Made by a program: the position numbers and the translations under genes. A stretch of 64,000 nucleotides of DNA from Flavobacterium davisii. Its GTDB lineage: Bacteria; Bacteroidota; Bacteroidia; Flavobacteriales; Flavobacteriaceae. Below the pieces are notes generated by a model, which saw only the letters and a list, made by a program, of their open reading frames with translations, had not been told where the DNA came from and did not search any database. Positions within the stretch are counted from its first letter, which is position 1, and every line of letters begins with the position of its first letter. The stretch covers positions 744,001 through 808,000 of the forward strand of contig NZ_CP067378.1 in NCBI RefSeq assembly GCF_019565505.1, read 5' to 3'. This document shows, one piece after another, positions 44,157 to 54,343 of this stretch.

Positions 44157-45121
44157 TTATTTTAAATTATTATAATACCAATTCACTGCTTCTGCCAATC
44201 CTTCTTTTAACGAATACTTAGGCTCATACCCCAATATCTTTTTGCTTTATCAATAGAGGCTAGAGAATGCGGAATATCTCCAGCTCTGGTAGCTCCATAA
44301 ACAATCTTTACATCTGCAATTTTAGGAACTTTTTTGGTCAATTCTTCTTTTAAGATATGAATCATATCATTCAATGTTGTTCTTTCTCCAAATGCTGTGT
44401 TAAAGACGCTGTTTATTGCTCTGGAATCTTGGGTTAACATTGCTAATTCATTCATTTGAATCACGTTATCTATATAGGTAAAGTCTCTAGAATAATCACC
44501 ATCTCCATTCACAACTGGGCTTTCATATTTCATAAGCTGCATTACAAATTTGGGTATCACTGCGGCATAAGCTCCATCTGGATCTTGTTTTCTCCCGAAT
44601 ACATTAAAATAACGCAACCCTATTGTTTCTATTCCGTAGATTTTTCCAAAAATCTCCGCATAGAGTTCATTTACATATTTTGTAATGGCATACGGTGATA
44701 ATGGTTTTCCTATAACTTCTTCAATTTTTGGTAAATTTTCCGAATCTCCATAAGTAGAGGAACTTGCTGCATATACAAATCTCTTTACATCTGCTTCCTT
44801 TGCAGCCCATAACATATTTAAAAAACCATTTACATTTACATCATTAGATGTTAAGGGATCTTTTATAGATCGAGGAACAGATCCTAATGCTGCCTGATGC
44901 AACACATAATCTGCTCCATCACATACTTTCTTACATATTTCAGCATCTCGAATATCGCCTTCAATGAATTCAAAATTCTCATTCAACATCAGGTCTTTAA
45001 TATTTTTTAAATGTCCTGTTGCAAAATTATCTAATCCAACTACTTGATAACCTTTATTTAAAAAGTGTTCTGTTAGATTAGAACCGATAAAACCCGCACA
45101 ACCAGTAATTACAATCTTCAT
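44157..45121 (-). CDS. tviC: UDP-hexosamine/uronate 4-epimerase (TviC/WbpP-like)
   Basis: About 321 residues; one base is missing in the T5 run at 44239-44243, which would cut the C-terminus EPKYSLKEGLAEAVNWYY. SDR start MKIVITGCAGFIGSNLTEHF, LDNFATGHLKNI, HQAALGSVPRSIKDP, AASSSTYGD, SPYAITKYVNELYAE (Tyr-x3-Lys) and RYFNVFGRKQDPDGAYAAVI. The GSVPRS and QDPDGAYAAVIP segments match WbpP/TviC epimerases acting on N-acetylated UDP-sugars. Twelve bp upstream of the TviB-like gene. Confidence 0.88.
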
Positions 45122-45122
45122 G

Positions 45123-47594
45123 TTATTTTTTTTTATAAATACTTACAATTTTATTTATGATCGTTTTTACAAACGCTTCTTTGTCATCCATTTCTAAATA
45201 TCCGTTTCCATACGTTCCATATCCATATCCGTATCCATCTCCATATCCGTATCCGTATTTTGATTTATTATGATATCCATTAAAAACTATACTAATATTT
45301 TTTAATGTTCCTGATTTGTGTTTTTCATTTACAATACGTAACATTTCTTTTTGGTCACTCCTTGCCTCACAACGTACATTGAAGCATCACAAAAAGGAGT
45401 TAATTCTAATGCGTCTGCTACTAATCCTATAGGAGGTGTATCTAGTATTATGTAGTCATAATAGAGTTTTAACTCATTTATTAAACTTTCCATATTTTCA
45501 CTAAGAATTAACTCTGATGGATTGGGAGGTATAGGTCCTGAGCTAATCAAATCTAAATAAGGGATATGTGTATTTTTAATTATTTCATCTAATTTTTTTT
45601 GTCCTATTAAATAATTAACTACTCCTTCTGTATTTTCAAGACTAAAATCCTGAAATAATTTTGGTTTTCTTAAATCAAGTCCAACCACTACTGTCTTTTT
45701 TTCACTTAAAGCAAATACGGAAGCTATATTAAGAGAACAAAATGTTTTTCCTTCTCCACCAACTGAGGATGTAATCATCAAAACTTTAGCGCCTGTTTGT
45801 ACTTGTTTTTTATACAAAAATTGCAATGAAGAACGTATTCCTCTAAAACTTTCGGCTAATGGTGATTTTGGTTTTTCAAAAACAGCTAAATTAGATGGTA
45901 TATTCTTAATTCCTACTATTCCTAAAACAGGAATTTGGGTTAGTCTTTCAATGTCTTCCACCTTATTAACTGAGTTATCTAAAACGGTTAATATAAAGAT
46001 AATACTTAAAGGAAATAAAAAACCTATTAAAAAAGCTAAGACATAATTTGTACTTGTTTTAGGTCCTATCAGTCCACCTCCTACATCTTTTGCAGGATCT
46101 ATGAACTGAATATCGGAAAGATTTGCTGCTTTTACAATATTGGCCTCGCTACGTTTTTCTAGAAAAGAATTGTAAATATTTTTATTTAAATCATATTTAC
46201 GATTTATCTTTACTAGTTCTTGTTGTTGTTCAGGTAGTTTTTTAATCTGATATTCGGCTGTCCCTATCTTTTTATCAACAGCAACTAAATCAGAATTTAT
46301 GGAACGTTTGGCTGATTCTATATTTTCTAATAAAACAACTTTTAGTGCTTCCATCTGAGCATCAAAATCTTTAAATTTCTTATCATTTTTTAAAGTATAA
46401 GATAGTGCTGCTCGTTCCGCTGATAATTGGGTTAGCTTACTTACATTCGTCAATATATTAGGGTCATCAATACCTGCAACAGAGGGAGCTGGTAGTTTAG
46501 AAAAATCAGCGTTTTTAATTAAATAGCTTTTTAATGAGTTATAAAAAGTATACTTTCTATTTAACAACTCTTTTTCTACATCATACTCCGTTAATTTGTC
46601 TGAATATTTTGTTCCTGCTCCTTCTTCTAATTCAAAAATATTTTTTCCTTTAGAAAACGTTTTTAGCTCATTTTCGGTATTCTTTAAATCTCCTTCCATA
46701 GCCACTAAAGTGCTATCTATGAAATCAATTGTATTTTGAGCAAATTGATTTTTAGCCAATAATTGGCTTTTAATTAAATATTTAACTGTTCCGTTCAGAT
46801 AATCTACCAATCTTAATTTATTGGTTCCTTGCATGCTTAATCTAACAATAGCTGATGATTTCGAATCATTTTCAACTTCTATTCCTTGATAAGTGGCAAC
46901 TGCACTATTAAAATCAGCGAATGTAACTATATATTTAGCTCCTTCGTAAAATCCGGGGATTTTTAGTCCATTTCAATTTTAAATTTAAAAAAGGTAAAAT
47001 GACAGCTTCTCCTATTTTATATTTTTTTGAAAAGATGCCTTTTTTTACAGGTATTGTGGTTAGCTCGTCTGTTGAGTAGTTATATAATGCTGTTGTATTT
47101 TCATCAAATTGAATTGACAGTATGAAATCTTGTTTTGAAACAAATTGTATAGTTAAATTTCTCCCTAATAGTTGAGGATAATTTACATTAGCATCAACAA
47201 CAAATGGGGTCATTCCGTAAACATCTTCTAAATTATATTTTCCTTCTCTTAGATATTGAATATAAAAACGTAATTCTTTTACTACTTTTTCATTATGAGA
47301 TCGTGATTTTATAGTACTCATTAAAGTTTGTACTTGATCAGAGGTGCCTCCCCAATTGAATACTAAACTTGTATTAGAAGTAAAGAAAGGATTACTTTCT
47401 TCTTTATAGGCCACAGTAGTGGTCATACTATAAATTTTTTCTTTTCTAATATTTATCTGATAAGCTATAAAAAAAGTAATTAATAATGTAATTAGAAACC
47501 AATACCAATAACCTAAAACTCTATTAAAAAAAGATTTAACATCAAAAGTATTTTGAGATTCCAAAAAGTTAAAATCTTTAATATCTAACATCAC
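45123..47594 (-). CDS. wzc: Wzc-type tyrosine autokinase / chain-length regulator (copy 2)
   Basis: About 823 residues with two indels that cancel: one extra G at 46955-46958 and one base missing in the T5 run at 45348-45352. N-terminal membrane segment GYWYWFLITLLITFFIAYQI, long coiled coils, second membrane segment YVLAFLIGFLFPLSIIFIL, then Walker A SSVGGEGKTF, Walker A' VVVGLDLRKPKLF, Walker B YDYIILDTPPIG. The tail KYGYGYGDGYGYGYGTYGNG is the autophosphorylated tyrosine cluster, longer than in copy 1. Only distantly similar to copy 1 in the periplasmic part, so the two probably serve different polymers. Confidence 0.9.
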
Positions 47595-48376
47595 TTAACA
47601 TTTTTGACTAATAAAAAAGTAGTAAGTACTAATGACAATGCACTTACAATTGTAGTAAATGACTGTAAAACATTTGTTCCTAATCCCCAATTCTTTTGTT
47701 TTATAGGTTTTACATATATATAATCGTTGGGTTGAATATAATAATAGGGTGATTTTAACAAATCAATACTTGTCAGATCTAACGTATGTATTTCGGTTCC
47801 TTGAGGTTGCTGACGAATCAACATAACTTCTTTTTTATTTCCTGTTATAAGAACATCTCCATTATTAGCTATTGCTTCTAAAATTGTTACTTTTTCTTGC
47901 AATAATACTTTTGTTCCCGGTGATTTTATTTCTCCATTAATTGTATAACGAAGTCCTCCTAGTTTTACCACTACAAAGATATCAGCTTCTTTATGAAAAT
48001 AATCTTTTAAAAGTTGTTTTTCTATCTTAATTCTCAATTCTTCTAATGTCAACCCTACTACTTGCAAATCTCCTAAAACTGGTATTCTGATATATCCATG
48101 ATCGTTTATGGGATAACCATCAAAATACAAATCATCAACAGAAGTTCCTCCTTGTGGCGCATTTGAAACATTAAATATTTCTACTAATTTAGAATCTAGG
48201 GCTTTAATCTTAATAGACAACACATCCGATATCTGAAGTCGATATGGTTTTAATACGACTGGCTCTAAAGTCTCTATTTTTTCATTTCCTTGCAAGTAAA
48301 CTACATCTTTGTTTGATATACAAGATGAAACCGTAAACAAAATCAATATTAGTAAATATAGGGATGGTTTATTCAT
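47591..48376 (-). CDS. wza: Polysaccharide export lipoprotein (copy 2)
   Basis: 261 residues, intact. The lipoprotein signal ends FTVSSC. LQISDVLSIKIKALDSK marks the Poly_export domain; YIRIPVLGDLQVVGLTLEEL and YTINGEIKSPGTKVLL the SLBB-type part; SFTTIVSALSLVLTTFLLV is a C-terminal membrane segment. First gene of the right-hand operon, with its stop overlapping wzc2 by 4 bp and a promoter-like box 105 bp upstream. The wza2-wzc2 pair opens the operon and the wza1-wzc1 pair closes it. Confidence 0.9.
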   Translation of the reverse strand: MNKPSLYLLILILFTVSSCISNKDVVYLQGNEKIETLEPVVLKPYRLQISDVLSIKIKALDSKLVEIFNVSNAPQGGTSVDDLYFDGYPINDHGYIRIPVLGDLQVVGLTLEELRIKIEKQLLKDYFHKEADIFVVVKLGGLRYTINGEIKSPGTKVLLQEKVTILEAIANNGDVLITGNKKEVMLIRQQPQGTEIHTLDLTSIDLLKSPYYYIQPNDYIYVKPIKQKNWGLGTNVLQSFTTIVSALSLVLTTFLLVKNVK

Positions 48377-48480
48377 TTTTGTTTGTAATATCTGTTTATA
48401 TTTTATTTACAGTAACGGTTCTTTAACAAATGTTAATTTTATTTTCAGTTAAATTCTTTAACAATATTCACTTCAAAAAA

Positions 48481-48488
48481 CAAATATA
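48481..48488 (-). promoter_or_regulatory. Promoter box TATATTTG for the right-hand capsule operon
   Basis: On the minus strand TATATTTG fits TAnnTTTG exactly, in the 150-bp gap between recR and wza2. It leaves an untranslated leader of about 95 bases. A convincing -33 TTG is not visible. If active it would drive a co-oriented series of more than 20 genes over 24 kb. Confidence 0.45.
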
Positions 48489-48530
48489 GTTTTTCATTTT
48501 GTAAATAGAAAAACTTTAAAAATTAAATTC

Positions 48531-49151
48531 TTAAGGATTTCGCAATGAATTTTCAAAAGGAATTCGATTTAAAATACTACGTCCTAAAGTTATTTCGTCT
48601 GCATATTCTAATTCATCTCCCACAGAAATACCTCTTGCTAATGAAGAAACTATTAGCGGACAATCTTTTATTTGTTTGTAAATATAAAAATTGGTGGTAT
48701 CTCCTTCCATGGTAGAACTTAAAGCAAATATAACTTCTTTAACCATTCCTAATTTTACTTTTTCTACTAGAGAATTAATTTTTAACTGAGTAGGTCCTAT
48801 TCCTTCTATAGGGGAAATTTTACCACCTAACACATGATATATTCCTTTGTATTGACCTGTATTTTCAATAGCCATTACATCACGAACATCCTCTACTACA
48901 CAAACCAATGCTTGATTCCTATTATCATTAGAGCATATTTCACAAAGGTCTACGTCTGAAATGTTATGACATGATTTACAAAATTTAATTTCGGTTCGCA
49001 TTTTTAGCAATGCTTCTGCTAAAAAACGTGTTTGCTCTGTGGGTTGTTTGAGTAAATGTAAAGCCAACCGCAATGCTGTTCTTTTACCAATTCCCGGTAA
49101 TTGTGCAATCTCTTCAACTGCATTTTCTAATATTTTTGAAGAAAAATCCAT
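48531..49151 (-). CDS. recR: Recombination protein RecR
   Basis: 206 residues, intact. Acts with RecF/RecO to load RecA on gapped DNA. Helix-hairpin-helix start ([18 protein letters not shown]), the four-Cys zinc site [16 protein letters not shown], and the Toprim domain ([30 protein letters not shown]). A housekeeping gene that marks the boundary of the polysaccharide locus. A TAATTTTG box on the minus strand at 49156-49163 lies only 4 bp before the ATG, so the transcript may be leaderless or start inside the gene. Confidence 0.95.
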   Translation of the reverse strand: MDFSSKILENAVEEIAQLPGIGKRTALRLALHLLKQPTEQTRFLAEALLKMRTEIKFCKSCHNISDVDLCEICSNDNRNQALVCVVEDVRDVMAIENTGQYKGIYHVLGGKISPIEGIGPTQLKINSLVEKVKLGMVKEVIFALSSTMEGDTTNFYIYKQIKDCPLIVSSLARGISVGDELEYADEITLGRSILNRIPFENSLRNP

Positions 49152-49235
49152 GGAGCAAAATTACGGTTTAAAAAAGAAAAATCCAAATACTTTCATATTT
49201 GGATTTCACAAACAATCAACAAAAATATTAAAAAA

Positions 49236-49669
49236 CTATTTCTTTTTAAACTTCATTTTTCGCTCTCCCTCTATTCCTTCATAAATAATATCTAAATTCC
49301 CTGCTTCATCTATGTAAATCATCCCCCTTTTTTAAACAAATAGCTCAATTCTGCAAACTCATTATTAATGGTTCCTCCTAAAAAATCTATTTTACATTTT
49401 GAAAAACTATATTTTTTTACTGTTCCTGTTTCCTCAACCAATTCTAGAATTAGATCTTTTACTTTAAACTGACATCCTGACAACCCTGATATTTCATACT
49501 TTTCAGTTCCTTTTTTCATAAAGGTAATAGAACTTCCTTCAGTAGTAGCATAAGTAGCTCCATTGAAGAAAAATTTTATTATAAACAAATGTGATTCTAT
49601 ATTTTTAGCATAAAATACGGTGCTAAACAAGAACAATATTACAAACCCTATTTTATATTTCTTTTTCAT
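49236..49669 (-). CDS. Small exported protein of unknown function
   Basis: About 144 residues. A signal peptide (MKKKYKIGFVILFLFSTVFYA) is followed by a beta-rich region with two Cys (GCQFKVKD and SKCKIDF). One base is missing in the C5 run at 49323-49327; with it the protein ends GGMIYIDEAGNLDIIYEGIE and a basic tail. I chose the ATG at 49669 because a TACATTTG promoter box lies at 49692-49699, downstream of the alternative start at 49714. No family recognised; probably periplasmic or surface-attached. Confidence 0.6.
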
Positions 49670-49691
49670 CTTTAAAATATTATTTATACTG

Positions 49692-49699
49692 CAAATGTA
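49692..49699 (-). promoter_or_regulatory. Promoter box TACATTTG
   Basis: Exact TAnnTTTG match on the minus strand, 22 bp before the ATG at 49669 of the small exported protein. It decides that start, because a longer reading from 49714 would begin upstream of transcription. Confidence 0.5.
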
Positions 49700-49771
49700 T
49701 ACAGAAGTTTTCATTTAGAAAGCGAAATGAAAAAGTTCTACAAACTGAAACAGTAGTACGTGTACATTCTT

Positions 49772-49949
49772 TAAACCCAGATTACGCATTAAAAATCTAT
49801 TCCACTTTATTTTTCTTCAAATTCAAGCACGTACTCAAATTTTAATCATCAAAATAGTTCACGATTTCTTCTTCTAAAATTTTCCGTGAGCACTTGAATT
49901 TATTGAAAATTTTGTTTCACAACGAAGTCTAATACGGAATCTGGGTTAA
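49772..49949. repeat. 178-bp imperfect palindrome (MITE-like)
   Basis: AACCCAGATTACG at about 49774 is mirrored by CGGAATCTGGGTT at about 49935-49947, and inner arms (AAATTCAAGCACG and CGTGAGCACTTGAATTT) pair too, so nearly the whole segment folds on itself. It sits in the gap between the exported-protein gene and the divergent symporter gene. No transposase gene is inside. Confidence 0.6.
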
Positions 49950-50060
49950 ATATAAATAAATGGTTTATAAAAGTCTTTTTTGAAAAAAAAGCGACTTATT
50001 AGAACTTAAATTAAGTTTTTTCTATCTTGCAAAACAAAACTAAATTCATTCTTTTAATTT

Positions 50061-51575
50061 ATGACTCCATTTGCAATTCTTTCATTAATCATTATTTATT
50101 TTGGAATATTATTTCTCATTTCATATTTTATGAGTAAAAATAATAGTGATAATGATGCGTTCTTCAAGGCTAATAAAAATTCTAAATGGTATTTAGTTGC
50201 ATTTGGAATGATAGGTACTGCATTATCAGGTGTGACTTTTATTTCTGTACCGGTGAAGTGGGGAATCCTGAATTACAATTCAAATATTTCCAATTTGTAA
50301 TAGGTAATGCTTTGGGGTTTATTATTGTTGCTACAGTACTATTACCTTTGTACTACCGAATGAATTTAACTTCTATTTATGGTTACATCGAACAACGATT
50401 AGGAAAAATTAGTTATTTAACTGCGGCCTCCATTTTTTTGATTAGTCGTACTATTGGTTCTGCATTTCGTCTTTATCTAGTGGTTATCGTTTTGCAACGA
50501 TATGTTTTTGATTATTATGAAATTCCTTTTACAGTTACAGTATTTTTATCTTTATTTTTGATTTTTGCCTATACTTATAAGGGAGGGCTTAAAACCATTA
50601 TTATTACGGACACATTACAGACTTTTTTCTTAGTGTTTTCTGTTTTTCTAACCATTTATTTTATTTGTCAAAGTTTAGATTTATCTGCATTTCAAGCTTT
50701 TGAGAAAGTAAAAAACAGCACCTATTCTCAAATATTTTTCTTTGATGATTATTTAAAGGGAAATTATTTTTGGAAACAAATTTTGGGAGGTATTTTTGTA
50801 ACCATTGCTATGGTAGGTCTTGATCAAGATTTAATGCAAAAAAACTTAAGCTGTCCCAACATAAGAGAAGCACAAAAAAATATGTTTACGTTTACAGGGA
50901 TATTTATAATTATTAACATTTTCTTTTTAAGTGTAGGTGCTTTATTGTATATGTATGCTGAAAAAAATGGTATTGCTGTTCCTATGGTTGGCGATGTTGT
51001 CCGTACAGATTTCCTGTTTCCTGAAATAGCGTTAAAATCATTAGGCTTAATTCCTGCAATTGTATTTCTTTTAGGGCTTACAGCTGCTACATTTGCTACT
51101 ACTGATTCTGCTCTTACAGCTTTAACTACCTCATTTTGCATTGATTTTCTTGGAATGGAAAAAAACAATCTGGAGATAAGTATAAAAAACTAAATGATGA
51201 AACAAAATTAACGAACATACGTCATATTGTACATTTAGCTTTTTCTTTTTAATTTTTTTAGTCATTGTTTTTTTTAATACTGTAAACGATGCTTCTGTAG
51301 TTAAGATGATTTTTAAAATTGCCTCGTATACTTATGGTCCTCTATTAGGATTATATGGTTTTGGTTTATTTATAAAAAACAAAACTGTACATGATAAATT
51401 TGTTCCTTTTATTTGTTTAATATCTCCTGCTATTTGTTATTTATTATCAACTTATTCTATAGAATGGTTTGATGGTTATACCATAGCAGAAGAATTAATT
51501 ATTATTAATGGGATGATTACTTTTGTTGGATTATTATGTATTAGTAAACCCACTACAAACAGTACTCGTTTTTAA
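50061..51575 (+). CDS. Sodium:solute symporter family transporter
   Basis: About 505 residues with 13 or so membrane segments, uptake of a small solute with Na+. Start [20 protein letters not shown], then [48 protein letters not shown], and [31 protein letters not shown], all SSF family motifs. Three bases are missing: one G near 50252, one A in 51159-51165, one T in 51246-51250. This gene lies outside the polysaccharide locus and still carries three one-base losses, which argues for sequence errors. Substrate not predictable. Confidence 0.87.
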
Positions 51576-52006
51576 GATAAATTATCAAACATTCAAATAA
51601 AGCTGTACTCGTTTTTTTTATTTTTATTTTTGAAATAGCATCCTTAAAATGTCGTAAAAAATATTAATCCCCGTTTTCAAAGCTTTTGCTCTAAAAACGG
51701 GGTTGATTCATTTTTTAAAATATTGTTTTAACCCCTATTTCGCATAAACTACTTTGTGAAACAAAATTTTTGAATAATTTCAAGTATTCAGAAAGAATTA
51801 AAAAGAAAAAACAGGAAATTATTTTGATCCTTAAAATTTGAGTACATCCCTGATTTAAAACAAAATAAAACAAATAGAATAGATTTATCAATTCACCTTC
51901 GAGTCTAATGCAATTTTGGTTTTAAAAACCTTTCAAAAAAGCTAAACCTTTGTTATTTTTAAAAGTTTAATTTTTAAAACAACTAGATCCAATGTTAGTT
52001 TTTCTT
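51576..52006. other. 430-bp non-coding gap with one hairpin
   Basis: Between convergent genes. Contains CCCCGTTTT (51669-51677) and AAAACGGGG (51694-51702), a 9-bp stem that could terminate the symporter or the facing gene, although the T-tract after it is short and interrupted. Nothing else seen. Confidence 0.45.
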
Positions 52007-52362
52007 TCAATACTCTTTTGTTCCCAAAAGAACTAATGTACAAGCTTCTTCTACTAGGATATTATTTTCCTTTAACAAATCATAAAATTCAGGATTTTCG
52101 GTACCGGATTAAAAATAACCCGATTCGGCTTTAAATCTATTATATATTTATAATATTCTTTTTGACGTTCTGGATTCAAATATAGAGTAACTGTGTGAAT
52201 ATTTTCTAAACTTGGAAATCCTTTTTGAATTTCTATTCCAAAAACACTTTCATTTTTTAAACCTATAGCAACTACCTCGTGATCATTCTGTAATAATCTA
52301 CTCATAGCTATAAATGAGTATCTTTCTGGGCTAGTAGAAGCTCCTAAAACTAAAGTTTTCAT
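52007..52362 (-). CDS. CoA-binding domain protein
   Basis: About 118 residues from MKTLVLGASTSPERYSFIAM, a stand-alone CoA-binding (Rossmann) domain as in the CoA_binding_2 family. GASTSPERYS is the nucleotide loop; VIFNPGTENPEFYDLL and EACTLVLL follow. One G is missing near 52104 (NPGTENPEF). The longer upstream start is rejected since it lacks homology. Function in the cell unknown; such proteins may bind acyl-CoA or NAD. Confidence 0.8.
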
Positions 52363-52472
52363 TTTTATTCTTTTTAAAAGAATAAATTTACTATTTTTAA
52401 ATTTAGGAAACCACAACTTAACATTTTCTTTACGCGTATAGAGTTTTAGAAATTTAATTTTACAAAAAAACT

Positions 52473-53108
52473 ATGGATTTATTTTTTTACATTTTCGCTG
52501 CTTTATTTTCTGTACTTAATCCCATAGGGGCTATTCCTGTTTTTGTAGGATTAACCAATGGATACACTCGTGAAGAATTAACAAAAACCTCTAAATGGAC
52601 TGCAATTAACGTATTTATTATCATGATAGTAGCTTATTTTTTGGGTGAATACGTTTTACATTTTTTCGGCATTAGCTTAGAAGCTTTGCGCATTGCTGGA
52701 GGTATGATTATTGCAAATTCTGGTTTTGGGTTACTATCTGGAAAAGTAAAAAGACGCAAAGGAATAAACAAAAAAGTAGAAGATGAAGCACAACAAAAAC
52801 ATGCTATAGCACTCACACCTTTAGCTATGCCCTTATTAGCAGGACCTGGTTCTATTTCTTTATTAATTGCTTTTTACCAAGAACATAATAACTGGATGGC
52901 TATTAGTATAGCTATAGGAGCTGTATTAGCCGTAGCTATTTCTATTTTCTTGGTTTTAAATAGTGCTCATTATCTGGTACGTTTTCTTGGAGAAGCAGGC
53001 ATTGTAGCCATTTCAAGAATTGTTGGTTTTTTTGTAATTGCTATTGGCGTACAGTATATTGTAAATGCTATTTTAAAAATCATTGAAAACAGTCATCTTA
53101 TCAAGTAA
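52473..53108 (+). CDS. MarC family integral membrane protein
   Basis: 211 residues, intact, six membrane segments. MDLFFYIFAALFSVLNPIGAIPVF is the MarC/UPF0056 start; RIAGGMIIANSGFGLLSG and ALTPLAMPLLAGPGSISLLI are the paired conserved blocks. MarC was once linked to antibiotic resistance, but its function remains unclear; a transport role is inferred. Divergent from the CoA-binding protein gene. Confidence 0.88.
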   Translation: MDLFFYIFAALFSVLNPIGAIPVFVGLTNGYTREELTKTSKWTAINVFIIMIVAYFLGEYVLHFFGISLEALRIAGGMIIANSGFGLLSGKVKRRKGINKKVEDEAQQKHAIALTPLAMPLLAGPGSISLLIAFYQEHNNWMAISIAIGAVLAVAISIFLVLNSAHYLVRFLGEAGIVAISRIVGFFVIAIGVQYIVNAILKIIENSHLIK

Positions 53109-53129
53109 TAATAAACTATTTTTAAGATC

Positions 53130-53310
53130 TTAAAAAGTGGGTGTCTGAAAAGTCAAAATTCAACATCTAATCTCTCACTTCAACGACAGGGGATGTCATA
53201 GTATCAGCATCTTGCTATTGCTTCGCCTATTCGAGTAAAACTCTCAGGGAGCCATCGCTGAAATAACAAAATTTGTCCCCCTTTCGGACACCTTCTTTTT
53301 ATATGTATAT
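53130..53310. other. Hairpin-bounded spacer downstream of the MarC gene
   Basis: GGTGTCTGAAA at about 53140-53150 pairs with TTTCGGACACC at about 53282-53292, with A and T tracts outside and about 130 bp between, including GC-richer segments (TTGCTTCGCCTATTCGAG). It could be a bidirectional terminator or a small mobile element between the converging MarC and ctlX genes. No gene seen. Confidence 0.4.
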
Positions 53311-53320
53311 GTAAATGTTT

Positions 53321-54256
53321 TTATTCTTTAGGCAAAAAAATCTCTGCCATCATACAACGGGCACTTCCACCTCCATACATCTCTATCGTTTCTAAATTTG
53401 AATATAAAATAGTGGTATGTTTTTCTATTTGTGCTATCTGCATTTTATTTAATCCGTCATAAGCTGATTCACTCATAACTAAATATGTTTTATCATTATC
53501 TCCTTTTACTTGTAACATATTACCTGCAAAAGCATTTACTTGACTTTCGGAAATATAAATAATTTCCTTTCCATCTTTCTTTAAATTTTCAACTAGGTTT
53601 TTCTTTTCTGCTTTATCATCTATACACTCTGAGCAGAGAATTGCAAACGTTTCTCCTATAGCCATCATTACATTTGTATGATAAATTAATTCTCTTTTAT
53701 CATTAACTGTTTGAAAAGCATTGAACAAAACTGGAGTAAATTCAAAATCTTCACAAAATTCAATAAACAACTCTTCATCAGCACGAGGTGATAAGGCGCA
53801 ATATGCTTTTTGGTGTACACGATCCAAGATCATACTTCCTGTTCCTTCTAAAAAAACATTATCTTCTTCTGCAAGTGTATAATCCATTACATCTTGAATT
53901 AAAAAGCCTTGTTCTTCTAGTATATCTAAAATATCTTCACGACGTTCTAAACGACGATTTTCAGCAAACATCGGATATAGCACGACCTCTCCATTTTCAT
54001 GAAATGAAATCCAATTATTAGGAAATACAGCGTCTGGCGTATCTGTATCAGTGGTATCTTCTACTACTGTAACATGAACTCCTACTTGACGTAATTTACG
54101 AACTAAGGCATCAAATTCCTGTTGTGCTTTAGCTGTAATAGTCGCTGGTAATACAGTATCTTCTTTTTTTTGATAGTAATTATTTACTGCTGTTTGTTCA
54201 TTCATTCTAAATGAAACAGGTCGTATCATTAGAATGGAATTTGTTATTTGTTGCAT
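53321..54256 (-). CDS. ctlX: Citrulline hydrolase CtlX-like (amidinotransferase fold)
   Basis: 311 residues from MQQITNSILMIRPVSFRMN; the start 13 codons upstream adds no conserved sequence. Pentein-fold features: PDAVFPNNWISFHENG, LEGTGSMILDR, LIYHTNVMMAIGE (catalytic His) and GGGSARCMMAEIF (catalytic Cys). This arrangement matches the Bacteroidota enzyme CtlX, which hydrolyses citrulline to ornithine, ammonia and CO2. Its neighbour is an arginase, so both genes serve arginine/citrulline breakdown to ornithine. An N,N-dimethylarginine hydrolase-like role is the main alternative. Confidence 0.8.
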   Translation of the reverse strand: MQQITNSILMIRPVSFRMNEQTAVNNYYQKKEDTVLPATITAKAQQEFDALVRKLRQVGVHVTVVEDTTDTDTPDAVFPNNWISFHENGEVVLYPMFAENRRLERREDILDILEEQGFLIQDVMDYTLAEEDNVFLEGTGSMILDRVHQKAYCALSPRADEELFIEFCEDFEFTPVLFNAFQTVNDKRELIYHTNVMMAIGETFAILCSECIDDKAEKKNLVENLKKDGKEIIYISESQVNAFAGNMLQVKGDNDKTYLVMSESAYDGLNKMQIAQIEKHTTILYSNLETIEMYGGGSARCMMAEIFLPKE

Positions 54257-54343
54257 ATCTAATTTAGTAAAAAACCTCTCAAACACTCTACTCATTTTAC
54301 TAAATTTCAGTGATTGAGAGGATTTTATATTTGTAAAATTTGA

